This document shows, in pieces, positions 53,284 to 62,535 of a stretch of DNA of 64,000 bases. Under the pieces are notes generated by a model. It saw only the letters and a program-made list of their open reading frames with translations, did not search any database and was not told where the DNA came from. Within the stretch, counting starts at the first letter, position 1, and each line of letters begins with the position of its first letter. Both the position numbers and the translations under genes were made by a program. Source of the stretch: Gammaproteobacteria bacterium (GTDB taxonomy: Bacteria; Pseudomonadota; Gammaproteobacteria; Burkholderiales; Burkholderiaceae_C); assembly GCA_018815325.1 (NCBI GenBank), contig JAHIYE010000010.1, forward strand, positions 1-64,000, given 5' to 3'.

Positions 53284-55221
53284 TCAGAGCGGCTTGATGC
53301 TGCCAGGCACGATTTTCGCGCCAAAATCCCGCATCATCGTCTGGACGAACGGGTCTTCGTAAATGATTTTCTCAGCGGCCTGCTGGCGCTCATTGGCCGC
53401 AGCCGTGTTGCGCTTGGCCGGGCTATCGACCACCCGGCCTACCTCCACCGCCAGCCGCACCTCGCCATGACCCGCCGTTTGCAGCGCAGACTGCAGGCGC
53501 TCGCGGGTAGTGGGCTGGTTCAGCGACTCGCGCTCGATACGCAGCAGCCACTGGTCGGTGTCGCGTGCCACCAGTTGTGACTGCAAGGCCAGTTCGCGTA
53601 CCAGCGCCGTGATGACCTCATCGGCAATGAGTTGCTGCACCACCCCATGCCAGAACTCGCCCTCTTCCGTCGGAATCAGCGTGCCGCCGGAGGCCGTGGC
53701 GTTGACGCCCGCCTCGGGGCGGGGCGCCGTACGGGCACCGGCCTCGGGTTGCTGCCGCACTGGAACTGCTACAACTTCAGGAGCTGCTTGCGTAGATGCA
53801 GCAAGGGCTGGTGGCTTTTTTTCTTCCTTATTGGGCTGAACTGAGGCACGCACCGGCAAGTCCTGTCCGGGCGGTCGCGCCGCCGGGCCTACCTGTGGGG
53901 GGTTTGGCCGGGCATCCGTGTGCGTCTCGGGCGCGGCCTCAGGCTCTGGAGACCGTGCCACAGGCGCAGTTGCGGCCCCCGAAGCCACAACCGGAGCCGG
54001 TACCAGAGCCACGGCTGGCCTGGCCGCAGGTGTGGCCGGTGCCGCTACGGCGGCAACGGGACGCGTCGCACCCCGCGCTGCGTCATTCAGAGTTTTTTTT
54101 TCCGCGGTGGCCGTCTGGCCGTCCCGGGGCTTGAAGGCCAGCAGCCGCAACAGCACCATCGTGAGGGCGGCATAGTCATCGGGCGCCAGGCCGAGTTCGG
54201 CGCGGCCATGCAGGCACAGGCTGTAGAGCAGCTGCGTCTCGTCGGGTGGCATCAACTCTGCCAGCCGCGCCGTCTCGCTGGCTTCCGGGTCAGTCTCATC
54301 GAGCGCTGCGGGCACAGTCTGCATGACAGCCATGCGCTGCAGCACCACCGTCATCTCCTCCAGCGTGGAGGCCGCGCTCAGACCATTGAGACGCAATGTC
54401 TCGGAAGTCTCGACCACGGTCTTGCCGTCACCCAGCGCGAGTGCATCGATCAACCGGAACACATGGGAGCGGTCCACGGTGCCCAGCATCTGGCGCACAC
54501 TGGCTTCCTCGAGTTGGCCCGAGCCGAACGCCACGGCCTGATCGGTCAGCGACAGCGCATCCCGCATGGAGCCACGCGCGGCGCGCGCCAGCAGCCGCAG
54601 GGACTGGTCATCGGCCGCGACGCCTTCGGCTTGCAATACCTGTACCAAATGTTCGCGGATGGTCTCGGGCGCCATCGGCCGCAGGTTGAACTGCAGGCAG
54701 CGTGACAGCACGGTGACTGGCACTTTCTGCGGATCGGTGGTGGCCAGCACGAACTTGAGGTACTCGGGTGGCTCCTCCAGCGTCTTCAGCATGGCGTTGA
54801 AAGCCGTGTTGGTGAGCATGTGCACCTCGTCGATCATGAAGACCTTGAAGCGCCCCTGCACCGGCTTGTAGACCGCCTGCTCCAGCAGCGATTGCACCTC
54901 GTCCACACCGCGGTTGGAGGCGGCATCGAGCTCGGTGTAGTCGACAAACCGGCCCGCATCGATGTCGGTACAGGCCTGGCACACGCCACACGGCGTGGCG
55001 GTGATGCCACCGGTGCCGTCCGGCCCCTGGCAGTTCAGCGACTTGGCCAGGATGCGCGAGACGGTGGTCTTGCCCACGCCCCGCGTACCGGTGAACAGGT
55101 AGGCATGGTGCAGCCGCTGGGTGGTGAGGGCATTGCTCAGTGCCTTGACCACATGCTCCTGCCCCACCATTTCGGTGAAATTGCGGGGGCGGTACTTGCG
55201 GGCGAGCACGAGATAGGACAT
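53284..55221 (-). CDS. dnaX: DNA polymerase III subunits tau and gamma
   Basis: Clamp-loader ATPase of the replicase. The 645-residue tau form has Walker A GTRGVGKT (residues 45-52), a zinc module with Cys64, Cys78, Cys81 and Cys84, [22 protein letters not shown], and the arginine-finger region [12 protein letters not shown]. Domains I-III end near residue 370. An Ala/Pro-rich linker (about 385-500) and the tau C-terminal domain follow ([21 protein letters not shown]). At codons 374-377 a run of nine A's is followed by a stop in the -1 frame, so a 379-residue gamma form is predicted. A family A repeat encodes part of the linker. Confidence 0.95.
   Translation of the reverse strand: MSYLVLARKYRPRNFTEMVGQEHVVKALSNALTTQRLHHAYLFTGTRGVGKTTVSRILAKSLNCQGPDGTGGITATPCGVCQACTDIDAGRFVDYTELDAASNRGVDEVQSLLEQAVYKPVQGRFKVFMIDEVHMLTNTAFNAMLKTLEEPPEYLKFVLATTDPQKVPVTVLSRCLQFNLRPMAPETIREHLVQVLQAEGVAADDQSLRLLARAARGSMRDALSLTDQAVAFGSGQLEEASVRQMLGTVDRSHVFRLIDALALGDGKTVVETSETLRLNGLSAASTLEEMTVVLQRMAVMQTVPAALDETDPEASETARLAELMPPDETQLLYSLCLHGRAELGLAPDDYAALTMVLLRLLAFKPRDGQTATAEKKTLNDAARGATRPVAAVAAPATPAARPAVALVPAPVVASGAATAPVARSPEPEAAPETHTDARPNPPQVGPAARPPGQDLPVRASVQPNKEEKKPPALAASTQAAPEVVAVPVRQQPEAGARTAPRPEAGVNATASGGTLIPTEEGEFWHGVVQQLIADEVITALVRELALQSQLVARDTDQWLLRIERESLNQPTTRERLQSALQTAGHGEVRLAVEVGRVVDSPAKRNTAAANERQQAAEKIIYEDPFVQTMMRDFGAKIVPGSIKPL
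53768..53824 (+). repeat. Family A repeat, copy 7, in frame (antisense) inside dnaX
   Basis: GCTACaacttcaGGAGCTGCTTGCG, AAGGGCT at positions 36-42 and GGCTTTTTT after it. On the coding (minus) strand it encodes about residues 466-485 of tau, including [15 protein letters not shown], in the flexible linker. It is read in the same frame as the addA copy. Confidence 0.75.
54083..54101 (-). promoter_or_regulatory. Predicted frameshift / transcriptional slippage site in dnaX
   Basis: Nine consecutive A's on the coding strand (54101-54093) span codons GAA-AAA-AAA-ACT. Shifting by -1 (or adding one A in transcription) gives AAC-TCT-GAA-TGA, so the protein ends after Lys376 plus three residues. The stop is at 54085-54083. 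Confidence 0.75.
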
Positions 55222-55384
55222 GCAGGGATTCTAAGGTGTGGTGGTCATGGCTTCTGTCCAGCATGGACTTGCGGGTTAACACATGGCAGGGAAGAGGCAC
55301 CTGGGCCCGGACTGGCGGCACAATCAACAGCTAGCCTGGCTGCAAGCCCGGGCCTCGGCTCCCCCTTTCAAGAAGGACTACGTC

Positions 55385-56422
55385 ATGAACAGGTTCTCCC
55401 GTGCTCTTGTGCTCCTGGCGCTGCCATCGCTTGCCTGGGCTCAGCCATTCCCGCTGATCGATACCCATGCCCATTTCGAGTCGCTTCCCTACAAGGACTT
55501 TGCCGCCTCGGAGAAATCGGCCCTGGCTGCCATGGCGCAATGGAACATCGGCATGTCACTGCTGATGCCGCCGCCACGGGCCACCCTGGACCCCAAAACC
55601 AATTACGACATCGAGGAGCTGTTACCCGCCATCAAGGCCAACCCCGGCCGCCTGGCTGCCCTGGGTGGCGCAGGCTCGCTGACCATCATGCTGCACAACA
55701 CGTCGCCCGAAGCCGTGAATGATGCCGTACGTCAAAGTTTCCGGCAGCGCGCCATGGAAATCATTGCACTGGGTGCTGTCGGCTTCGGCGAAATCCCTGT
55801 CCAGCACCTCTCGCTGCCCAATATGGGGCCGAGGCATGCCTACGAGAACGTGCCTGCCGACCACCCCCTGTTGATGCTGCTGGCCGACATTGCCGCAGAG
55901 AACGATGTGCCCATCGACATCCATTTCGATATGGTCCCGAACGACATGCCGTTGCCGCCGCCCTTGAAGAGCCCCCCGAATCCCCCGAAGCTGCAAGGCA
56001 ATCTGCCGGCGTTTGAGCGCCTACTGGCCCACAACCCAAAAACCAGAATCGTCTGGGCGCATGTCGGGTTCGAGCCGATACGCACACGCGGCCCGGACAT
56101 CGTGCGCCAATTGCTGACCGCACATCCCAACCTGTACATGAGCTTCAGGCTGGGCCGCACCGGCCCCCACCCCAGCATGGCCATGGCTGCTGATGGCAAG
56201 CTCAAGCCCGAATGGATGGCCTTGCTGCAGGCGTTTCCTGACCGCTTCATGCTCGGCAGCGATTCGTTTTATGCCGGTGCGGGTGTGTCGCGTGGCGCCA
56301 CCTCTGAAGGCATGGACAATCTGCGAGGTCTGGTGGACCAGTTGCCACCGGAGCTGGGGCGCCAGCTGGCGCGTGACAATGCCATCCGCGTCTATCGCTT
56401 GAAAGTCACGACCGGGCAATAG
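55385..56422 (+). CDS. Secreted amidohydrolase-family protein (TIM barrel)
   Basis: A 345-residue protein with a signal peptide (RALVLLALPSLAWA, cleavage before QPFPLI). The mature part begins with the metal-binding LIDTHAHFESL (His28, His30). DIHFDMVPND, WAHVGFEP and FMLGSDSFYAG supply further His and Asp residues of an Amidohydro_2-type barrel. A Pro-rich loop (PPPLKSPPNPPK) interrupts the middle. The ATG at 55385 has AAGGA seven bases upstream. The substrate is unknown; export to the periplasm is inferred. Confidence 0.82.
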   Translation: MNRFSRALVLLALPSLAWAQPFPLIDTHAHFESLPYKDFAASEKSALAAMAQWNIGMSLLMPPPRATLDPKTNYDIEELLPAIKANPGRLAALGGAGSLTIMLHNTSPEAVNDAVRQSFRQRAMEIIALGAVGFGEIPVQHLSLPNMGPRHAYENVPADHPLLMLLADIAAENDVPIDIHFDMVPNDMPLPPPLKSPPNPPKLQGNLPAFERLLAHNPKTRIVWAHVGFEPIRTRGPDIVRQLLTAHPNLYMSFRLGRTGPHPSMAMAADGKLKPEWMALLQAFPDRFMLGSDSFYAGAGVSRGATSEGMDNLRGLVDQLPPELGRQLARDNAIRVYRLKVTTGQ

Positions 56423-56434
56423 CCCAACAGACAC

Positions 56435-57610
56435 TCATTCCGCAGCCGGCTCCACCGCGTGAAACAGGGCCCGCACCAGATCGGACTGGGTGATGATGCC
56501 GACCAGACGGTTTCTGTAATCGACAATCGGGATGTGATGGTGGCCGTGCTCGGAATACAGGGGCACCAGGTCGACGATATGCCGGTCTTCGCGCGCCACC
56601 CGCACCATGCGCGTCATGATCTCGCCCACCGTCCCGGGCTTGTCCGGTTCCGCCATGCCCAGGAAGTCCCGCAGGCGCTGGCCCAGGCCGGCATGCTGGT
56701 CCATATTGGCATGGCGCAGGAAATCGGCCAGCGTGACAATGCCCACAATGTGCCGCTCCCGGTCCACCACCGGCAAGGCCTTGATGTTGTGCTGCCGCAT
56801 CAGGCTCCAGGCCTCCTCCAGGGACGAGCCGTACTGCACCAACACGAGATCACGCGACATGATGTCGGCACAGCGGAGCACGCCGAGCCGGCGCTCATAG
56901 GACACGGCTTCCGCCTGCTGCAGCAGGCTCTCCAAGTCGTCCCGGCTGACATCGAGTACCTGGTTGTATGTGGCCAGCACCGTATCAAGATCGGCCGAGC
57001 TGAATCGCGGCGAACTGTCCACCACCCCCGTGCGCACGGGCGTCGGCGCCTGGGTGTGTGGGTAGCGTCGCCCGGTAGCGCTGTTGTAGGCCATGCCCGC
57101 CATCACCAGCAGCAAGGACTCCGCGAAGGCCGGAAACAGGGCAAACGGAAACGCGGTCGCGTGGCTCAGTACCGCGGTCAGCGCCATCGCCCCGCCGGGT
57201 GGGTGCAGGCAACGCAAGGCAAACATCACGGCAATGGCGAGCCCTACCGCCAGCGGCCCCGCGATCATGGGCTCATCAATGAGGCGGGCACATGCCACAC
57301 CGACCAGCGCAGAGCTGAAGTTGCCCAGGACAACAGCCCAGGGCTGTGCCATCGGGCTGGAGGGCACCGCAAACACCAGCACGGCACTGGCACCCAAAGG
57401 GGCCACCAGCCCCAGGTGATAGGGGCCGATTTGGGCCAGCAGGCTGCTGCAGGCAGCGGTGAACAACAAGCCCACGGTCGCCCCCACGACGGTACGCCAG
57501 CGTTCACGGCCGTCCACCGCCACAGCAGCCGGCTTCAGGGCCTTGAGCCACCTCAGCCAGCCATTCAGGCTTGATCGTGTCTGAGCATCATTGTCCTTGT
57601 TCAAAGCCAT
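56435..57610 (-). CDS. HPP-family membrane protein with two CBS domains
   Basis: A 391-residue protein. The N-terminal HPP domain has four or more spans (VVGATVGLLFTAACSSLLAQIG; LGLVAPLGASAVLVFAVPSSPMAQPW, which contains a conserved SSPMAQPW block; HPPGGAMALTAVL with the namesake HPP). A linker leads to paired CBS domains (LRCADIMSRDLVLVQYGSSLEEAW; GEIMTRMVRVAREDRHIVDLVPL) that usually bind adenine nucleotides. HPP proteins have been linked to nitrite transport in cyanobacteria and plastids. Divergent from the SRP RNA gene. Confidence 0.9.
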   Translation of the reverse strand: MALNKDNDAQTRSSLNGWLRWLKALKPAAVAVDGRERWRTVVGATVGLLFTAACSSLLAQIGPYHLGLVAPLGASAVLVFAVPSSPMAQPWAVVLGNFSSALVGVACARLIDEPMIAGPLAVGLAIAVMFALRCLHPPGGAMALTAVLSHATAFPFALFPAFAESLLLVMAGMAYNSATGRRYPHTQAPTPVRTGVVDSSPRFSSADLDTVLATYNQVLDVSRDDLESLLQQAEAVSYERRLGVLRCADIMSRDLVLVQYGSSLEEAWSLMRQHNIKALPVVDRERHIVGIVTLADFLRHANMDQHAGLGQRLRDFLGMAEPDKPGTVGEIMTRMVRVAREDRHIVDLVPLYSEHGHHHIPIVDYRNRLVGIITQSDLVRALFHAVEPAAE

Positions 57611-57652
57611 GCTGTCTGCCGCCGTTCCTCAAAAAAGCAGCAGCTTAACAAG

Positions 57653-57687
57653 GACGGTCCACAGACCGTCTTGACCGCGGTCAAGAC
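57653..57687. promoter_or_regulatory. Two overlapping palindromes upstream of the SRP RNA gene
   Basis: GACGGTC-CACA-GACCGTC (57653-57670) runs into the perfect 20-bp palindrome GTCTTGACCGCGGTCAAGAC (57668-57687). They lie between the divergent HPP-CBS gene and ffs, next to a -10 box TACAAT (57706-57711). Operator or alternative hairpins are both possible. Confidence 0.5.
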
Positions 57688-57712
57688 ACGCCCCCTGCTA
57701 CGCCTTACAATA

Positions 57713-57808
57713 GACCCCGACGGGCCCTCCCGCATGGTGAAGCGGCCAACCGGGTCAGGTGGGGAACCAAGCAGCCCTAACTGTCGAGCCAGTGCCGGGG
57801 TCGGGGTC
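57713..57808 (+). ncRNA. ffs: Signal recognition particle RNA (4.5S)
   Basis: The Ffh-binding domain is recognisable as GGTCAGGTGG-GGAA-CCAAGCAGCC: a GGAA tetraloop with the conserved TCAGG and AAGCAG internal loops. The ends GACCCCGAC (57713-57721) and GTCGGGGTC (57800-57808) pair perfectly, closing a single long hairpin of about 96 nt, the size of the small bacterial SRP RNA. TACAAT at 57706-57711 is a suitable -10 box; by that promoter the 5' end may be a few bases inside the stem. Confidence 0.92.
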
Positions 57809-57831
57809 CGTCACCTTATTCACAGTCGATT

Positions 57832-57888
57832 GCTATATTTTAAATAGCAATTCGCTCAGACAGACCAAGGGCTAGCAGCCTAAAAATC
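57832..57888 (+). repeat. Family A repeat, copy 8, overlapping the 3' end of the flavoprotein gene
   Basis: Begins with the perfect palindrome ATTGCTA...TAGCAAT, has AAGGGCT at positions 36-42, then AGCAGCC. The flavoprotein stop (TAG on the minus strand, 57874-57872) is formed by the GGGCTA block, as in copy 4. Confidence 0.85.
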
Positions 57889-59206
57889 TCCGAACCCCCT
57901 GCCCCGCACGGTAGCCACTGGCAAAGCAGGCCGTCAGCAGGTAGCCACCCGTCGGTGCCTCCCAGTCCAGCATCTCCCCCGCGCAGAACACGCCGGGCAG
58001 GGCTTCGAGCATCAGGTTCTCATCCAGCACATCGAACAGCACACCGCCGGCGCTGCTGATGGCCTCGTCGAGCGGGCGCGCAGCCACCAGCCGCAGCGGC
58101 AGGGCCTTGATGGCAGCCGCGAGTTTGTCGGGGTGGTGCATGTCTTCCTTGCTCAAGAGTTCGTGCAGGATGCCCGCCTTGATGCCTTCGATGCCGAGCC
58201 GGCTCTTGAGGTGACTCGACAGCGACCGTGAGCCACGCGGATGCGAAACCTCGGCGAGCACGCGCTCAGGGCTCATGTCGGGCAACAGGTCCAGCTGCAG
58301 CATCGCGTAGCCGCTGCGGATGATCTCGTCGCGCAGCAGGCTGGACGCCGCATAGATCAGGCTGCCCTCGACCCCGCTGGCCGTGGCAACGAACTCCCCC
58401 TTGCGGTGAAAGCGCTGCCCCAGCGTGTTGTCAAAAGCAATGGCCACCGACTTGAACGGCACGCCGGCAAACCGGCTGACAAAGTGTTCGCTCCAGCCTG
58501 GCTGCGCCGGTGTCGGCACCACCTGCAATGGCACGGGCTGGTTCTGTGCCGGCAAACCATCCCCGGCTGGGGGCAGCACGGCCACATCGAAGCCACAATT
58601 GGCCGGCAGCAGCGGCGCCACCGCGACGCCACGCGCCGCCAGCAGCGGCACCCAGGCCCCGTTGGAGCCCAGCCGTGCCCAGCTGCCACCGCCCAGTGCG
58701 AGTACCACGGCATCGGCCTGTACCTGTTGCTCGCCCTGCGGGGTCTCGAAGCGCAGCGTGCGGCAATCGTCCCCCCAGCCCAGCCAGCGGTGCCGCATGT
58801 GGAACTGCACACCCGGGCCCTTGCCAGGATGGCGCAGGCGCGTCAGCCACGCACGCAGCAGGGGTGCGGCCTTCATGTCGGTCGGGAACACGCGGCCCGA
58901 GGTTCCCACAAAGGTGTCAATACCCAGCTCCTTGGCCCATTCGCGCATGCGGGTGGCCCCGAAGCCCTGCAGCAAGGCCTCGATCTGCTCGCGACGGGCA
59001 CCGAAGCGCGAAGCGAACACATCGGACAAATCCGAATGCGTGAGGTTCAGCCCCCCTTTGCCCGCAAGCAGGAACTTGCGCCCGACCGAGGGCATGGCGT
59101 CATACAGATGCACCGCCACACCAGCCTCATGCAGCACTTCGGCCGCCATCAGGCCGGCTGGGCCACCACCAATCACCACCACTTTTTTCTTTTCCATCTC
59201 CGTCAT
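57872..59206 (-). CDS. NAD(P)/FAD-dependent oxidoreductase (HI0933/TIGR03862-like)
   Basis: A 444-residue flavoprotein. The dinucleotide-binding motif VVVIGGGPAGLMAAEVL starts at residue 9. It has the HI0933-type segment GRKFLLAGKGGLNLTHS, TSGRVFPTDMKAAPLL and the C-terminal FAD block GVFCAGEMLDWEAPTGGYLLTACFASG. The reaction is not known. The start overlaps the stop of addA by four bases, placing it as the last gene of addB-addA-flavoprotein. Confidence 0.9.
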   Translation of the reverse strand: MTEMEKKKVVVIGGGPAGLMAAEVLHEAGVAVHLYDAMPSVGRKFLLAGKGGLNLTHSDLSDVFASRFGARREQIEALLQGFGATRMREWAKELGIDTFVGTSGRVFPTDMKAAPLLRAWLTRLRHPGKGPGVQFHMRHRWLGWGDDCRTLRFETPQGEQQVQADAVVLALGGGSWARLGSNGAWVPLLAARGVAVAPLLPANCGFDVAVLPPAGDGLPAQNQPVPLQVVPTPAQPGWSEHFVSRFAGVPFKSVAIAFDNTLGQRFHRKGEFVATASGVEGSLIYAASSLLRDEIIRSGYAMLQLDLLPDMSPERVLAEVSHPRGSRSLSSHLKSRLGIEGIKAGILHELLSKEDMHHPDKLAAAIKALPLRLVAARPLDEAISSAGGVLFDVLDENLMLEALPGVFCAGEMLDWEAPTGGYLLTACFASGYRAGQGVRRFLGC

Positions 59207-62200
59207 TCAATTTCTTCCAGCGTGCCACTGGCACTGAGAAAGGCCGCGCGCACCGGCTCATCCGGGCAAGCCGCCTGCACCGCAGCACGGTAGCCACGCA
59301 ACTGGCTCAGCAACTCGTCACGGCCTTGCGGCTGCGCAGCCGATTTGTAATCCAGCACCCACCATTCGCCCGCTTTGGCTGGGCCATCCTTATTTTTGCG
59401 GCGCACCAGCCGGTCAATGCGGCGCACCGTGCCCTGCACGGTGACAGGCACCTCGTTGCCATGCCAGTCGAGCCCGCTGGCCTGCCAGGCCCAGGCGCCC
59501 TCACCTTGCAGAATGCGCAGCGCCATTTCCGCAGCCTGCTGGCCTTGCACCTCATCCAGCGCAAATTCAGCCGCCACGCGCTGCACCTGCTGTGCAGACC
59601 AGCCTTGCGCCCCGAGCGCGGCCCATTCCAGCAGCCGATGCATGGCCTGGCCGACCAGGGACGCGACCGAGGGCTTGCTGTCAGGCGGCTGCATCGCTCC
59701 TTTTTTAATAGCTAACTGCGCAATATCCACGGGGGCTACAGGAAGAATTGGCAGTGAAATTCGGGCAGCCTCCTTGCCCTCACCCCATTGCACGCCTTGG
59801 TCTTCATCCGGCCCATCGGGTGTTTCGGTCAACGCCAGCTCAATGCTTTCACACGCCGGCTGCAGGCGTTGCCACCAGCTTGCCTCGTTCGCCTGATGCG
59901 GCTGCACGGAGGACAACACCAGGCGGTGCTGCGCCCGCGTCATCGCCACATACAGCGCATTGAGCTCCTCGCGCTGGCGTGCCTGTTGCTCGATGGCCAT
60001 CGCCTCCTCCACACTGGGCGGCAGGCTGCTTTCGCTGGCGAGAAAGACAAAGCTCTGAGGCGCCTCGGCCTGGCCCGGCCAGTCCATCAACACGCCCATG
60101 GTCTGTGCCTTGGGTGCTGGGGCATCGGTGTCGAGCAGCAGCACCAGCGAGGCCTCCAGCCCCTTGGCGCCATGCACCGTCAGCAAGCGCACCGCATCGG
60201 CATCAGCGAGCGCGGGGGCCGGCACACCACCGGCCTTGAGCGCGCGCACCAGGGCATAGGGGGTGGCGTAGCGTGCCCCGTCCACCTGCAGGGCCGCCGA
60301 CAGCAAAGCCTGCAGGTTCGACCACACCGTGTCGCGCTGGGTGGCGGGGGCGGCAGCCACAAAGCGCGCCAGCACATCACCATCGTCAAACATCGCATCG
60401 AGTGCATCGTGCGGCGGCAGTGTGTCGAGCCAGCCCTTCCACCTGGTCAAAATGGCCCCCAGCCCTTTCAGATTGGGCATTAGATGCTCCTGATCCTGTA
60501 GCAAATCAAACCAGGGAACCGCCTGCCTGTCCGCGGCCTTGCCCGCCGCACGCTGCAGCAGCGCCAGCTGCACCAGTTCCTCGTCACCCAGCCCGAACAG
60601 CGGCGACTTCAGCGCACGTGCCAGCGACAGGTCATGCGCGGGTGAGACCAGCACATCCAGCAGGGCCACGATGTCCTGCACCTCGGGGGCCGCACCCAGG
60701 TCACTCTTTTCCGGCTGCTGCGCGGGGATGTGCAGGCTGCGCAGTTCCTCCTGCATCACGGCCAGACGATCCCGTTTGCGCGACAGCACCATGATGTCCC
60801 GCGGCTGCAGGCCGCCTTCGCCCTTTTGGTGCAAGCCCTGTCCGATCTGCTGTGCCAGCCAGTGCGCGGCCTGGCGGCACTCCAGCGTGCGCAAGGTTTC
60901 TTCCGGCACCACACGCGGCGTGCTGAGGCTGTCGCGCCAGCCCGCCTCTGCCTCGCTGTCAGCCGCCGCTTTCCCGGGCCGCAGTATCTGCGGCAAGGCA
61001 TAAGTGCCACCCGCCTCGGTCGACTCCGTGCTGTGGCTGCGAAACCCCGGGTAGTCTCCCTCTGCCTGGGCCTGCGCCATGACCTGGTTGACAAGCGCCA
61101 GCACCGGTGGCGCATTGCGCCGCGTGTGGTCGCAGCTCAGCAGGTCACCACCCAGCTCGCGCACGAACTGCTGCGCGGCAATGAAGACCTGCGGCTCGGC
61201 CCGGCGGAAGCGGTAGATGCTCTGCTTGGGGTCGCCCACGATGAACAGGCTGGGCGCGGTCGCCCCACCACCCGAGCCGGCGTAGCTGCTGAGCCAGGCA
61301 TGCAGCGCCTGCCACTGCAGCGGATTGGTGTCCTGGAACTCGTCGATCAGCAGGTGGCGCGTGCGCACATCCAGCCGCTCCTGCACCCAGCCACCCAGCA
61401 CCGGGTCGGTGAGCACATGCAGCGCGGCGCGCTCCACGTCGTTCATGTCCACCCAGCCACGCTCGCGCTTGAGGCCGGAGAACTCCTCGATCAACACCCG
61501 TGTCAGCCGCGTCATGCGCTGCTGATACAGCCAGGCGGCGTGTTGCGTATCGGCGGCCAGCACGTGTGTGAGTTGCTCCTGCGCCGCACGCACCTGCTCA
61601 ATGCCAGCCACCTTGTCGCTGAATTTGCGCGGGCTGCCATCCCTGGTCAACAAGGCGGCCAGCACCGCTGCGCCGTCACCGGCCGACAGGGCCTGCTCCA
61701 GCTCGCTGCCCTTGGCGCTGAAGCTGGGCTGGCTTGCGCGGCCCAGGGTCTGCGCCGCCAACTGCAGAGCCCCACGCAGAGGGCCGTCGGCCAGCAGCAG
61801 GTCCAGCGGTTCGTCCACGCCCTGGAACTCGGGAAACTGCACGCCAAAATTCGGCACAGAAGCCGCCACCGTGTCCTGCGCATCGGCCAGCGTGAACTCG
61901 ACACGCCGCTGCAGCGCCGCCTCCAGCGCACGCTCGGTCTGGAAGCGCCCATGCGTGGCGACCACGGCCAGGTAATCCTGATGCACCTCGGGCTCACGCA
62001 GCAAGCGCGCATGAAACGGCCGCCACACCTGCACCACCGCCTGCGCGTCATCCTCCAGCAGCTCGTAAGCCGCAGGCAAGCCCAGCGCCTCCAGCACCGA
62101 CAGCGGTGCCGTACGCAGCAACGCGGCAAACCAGCTGTGGAAGGTGCGTATCTGCACCGGCCGGCCCGACAGCAGCAGGGTTTGATACAAATTTCTCAAC

Positions 62201-62535
62201 GGCTCGCACATGGCCTGTGCGACCGATGGCTTGACTCCGCGCATGCGCAACTCTTTTTCCAGTTGCTCGGGCGAGGCATGGGAAAAGGCCTCCAGCCATT
62301 CGGTCAGGCGTTGACGCATCTCGCCCGCCGCCTTCTTGGTGAAGGTGATGGCGAGGATCTCGTGCGGTGCCGCCCCTTCCAGCAAGGCACGCAGGATGCG
62401 GGAGACCAGCATCCAGGTCTTGCCTGCGCCCGCACAGGCCTCGACGGCGACATGGCGGCGCGGGTCGCAGGCAATCGCGTAGAAGTCCTCGCGGCTGACA
62501 GGCTGGCCATTGAGTTCGTAGGCGGGCTTGCTCAT
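59203..62535 (-). CDS. AddA-like UvrD/RecB helicase-nuclease
   Basis: A 1110-residue superfamily 1 helicase. Walker A VEACAGAGKTWM lies at residues 31-42, motif II in HLLIDEFQDTNPLQWQAL, motif III FIVGDPKQSIYRFR, motif V LLTVHGAKGLE and motif VI LYVAMTRAQHRLVLS. The C-terminal RecB-type nuclease has MHRLLEWAA, DRLVRR and WWVLDYKSA with QLRGY. With the AddB-like partner upstream (ATGA overlap) it forms an AddAB/RexAB-type exonuclease that processes double-strand breaks. A family A repeat encodes about residues 928-946, between the helicase and nuclease parts. RecB is an alternative label, but no recC or recD is adjacent. Confidence 0.9.
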   Translation of the reverse strand: MSKPAYELNGQPVSREDFYAIACDPRRHVAVEACAGAGKTWMLVSRILRALLEGAAPHEILAITFTKKAAGEMRQRLTEWLEAFSHASPEQLEKELRMRGVKPSVAQAMCEPLRNLYQTLLLSGRPVQIRTFHSWFAALLRTAPLSVLEALGLPAAYELLEDDAQAVVQVWRPFHARLLREPEVHQDYLAVVATHGRFQTERALEAALQRRVEFTLADAQDTVAASVPNFGVQFPEFQGVDEPLDLLLADGPLRGALQLAAQTLGRASQPSFSAKGSELEQALSAGDGAAVLAALLTRDGSPRKFSDKVAGIEQVRAAQEQLTHVLAADTQHAAWLYQQRMTRLTRVLIEEFSGLKRERGWVDMNDVERAALHVLTDPVLGGWVQERLDVRTRHLLIDEFQDTNPLQWQALHAWLSSYAGSGGGATAPSLFIVGDPKQSIYRFRRAEPQVFIAAQQFVRELGGDLLSCDHTRRNAPPVLALVNQVMAQAQAEGDYPGFRSHSTESTEAGGTYALPQILRPGKAAADSEAEAGWRDSLSTPRVVPEETLRTLECRQAAHWLAQQIGQGLHQKGEGGLQPRDIMVLSRKRDRLAVMQEELRSLHIPAQQPEKSDLGAAPEVQDIVALLDVLVSPAHDLSLARALKSPLFGLGDEELVQLALLQRAAGKAADRQAVPWFDLLQDQEHLMPNLKGLGAILTRWKGWLDTLPPHDALDAMFDDGDVLARFVAAAPATQRDTVWSNLQALLSAALQVDGARYATPYALVRALKAGGVPAPALADADAVRLLTVHGAKGLEASLVLLLDTDAPAPKAQTMGVLMDWPGQAEAPQSFVFLASESSLPPSVEEAMAIEQQARQREELNALYVAMTRAQHRLVLSSVQPHQANEASWWQRLQPACESIELALTETPDGPDEDQGVQWGEGKEAARISLPILPVAPVDIAQLAIKKGAMQPPDSKPSVASLVGQAMHRLLEWAALGAQGWSAQQVQRVAAEFALDEVQGQQAAEMALRILQGEGAWAWQASGLDWHGNEVPVTVQGTVRRIDRLVRRKNKDGPAKAGEWWVLDYKSAAQPQGRDELLSQLRGYRAAVQAACPDEPVRAAFLSASGTLEEIE
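59696..59752 (+). repeat. Family A repeat, copy 9, in frame (antisense) inside addA
   Basis: GCTCCttttttaATAGCTAACTGCGCA, GGGGGCT ending at position 42, then AGGAAGAATTGGC. On the coding strand it encodes PILPVAPVDIAQLAIKKGA in the linker between the helicase and nuclease domains. It is read in the same frame as the dnaX copy. Confidence 0.8.
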
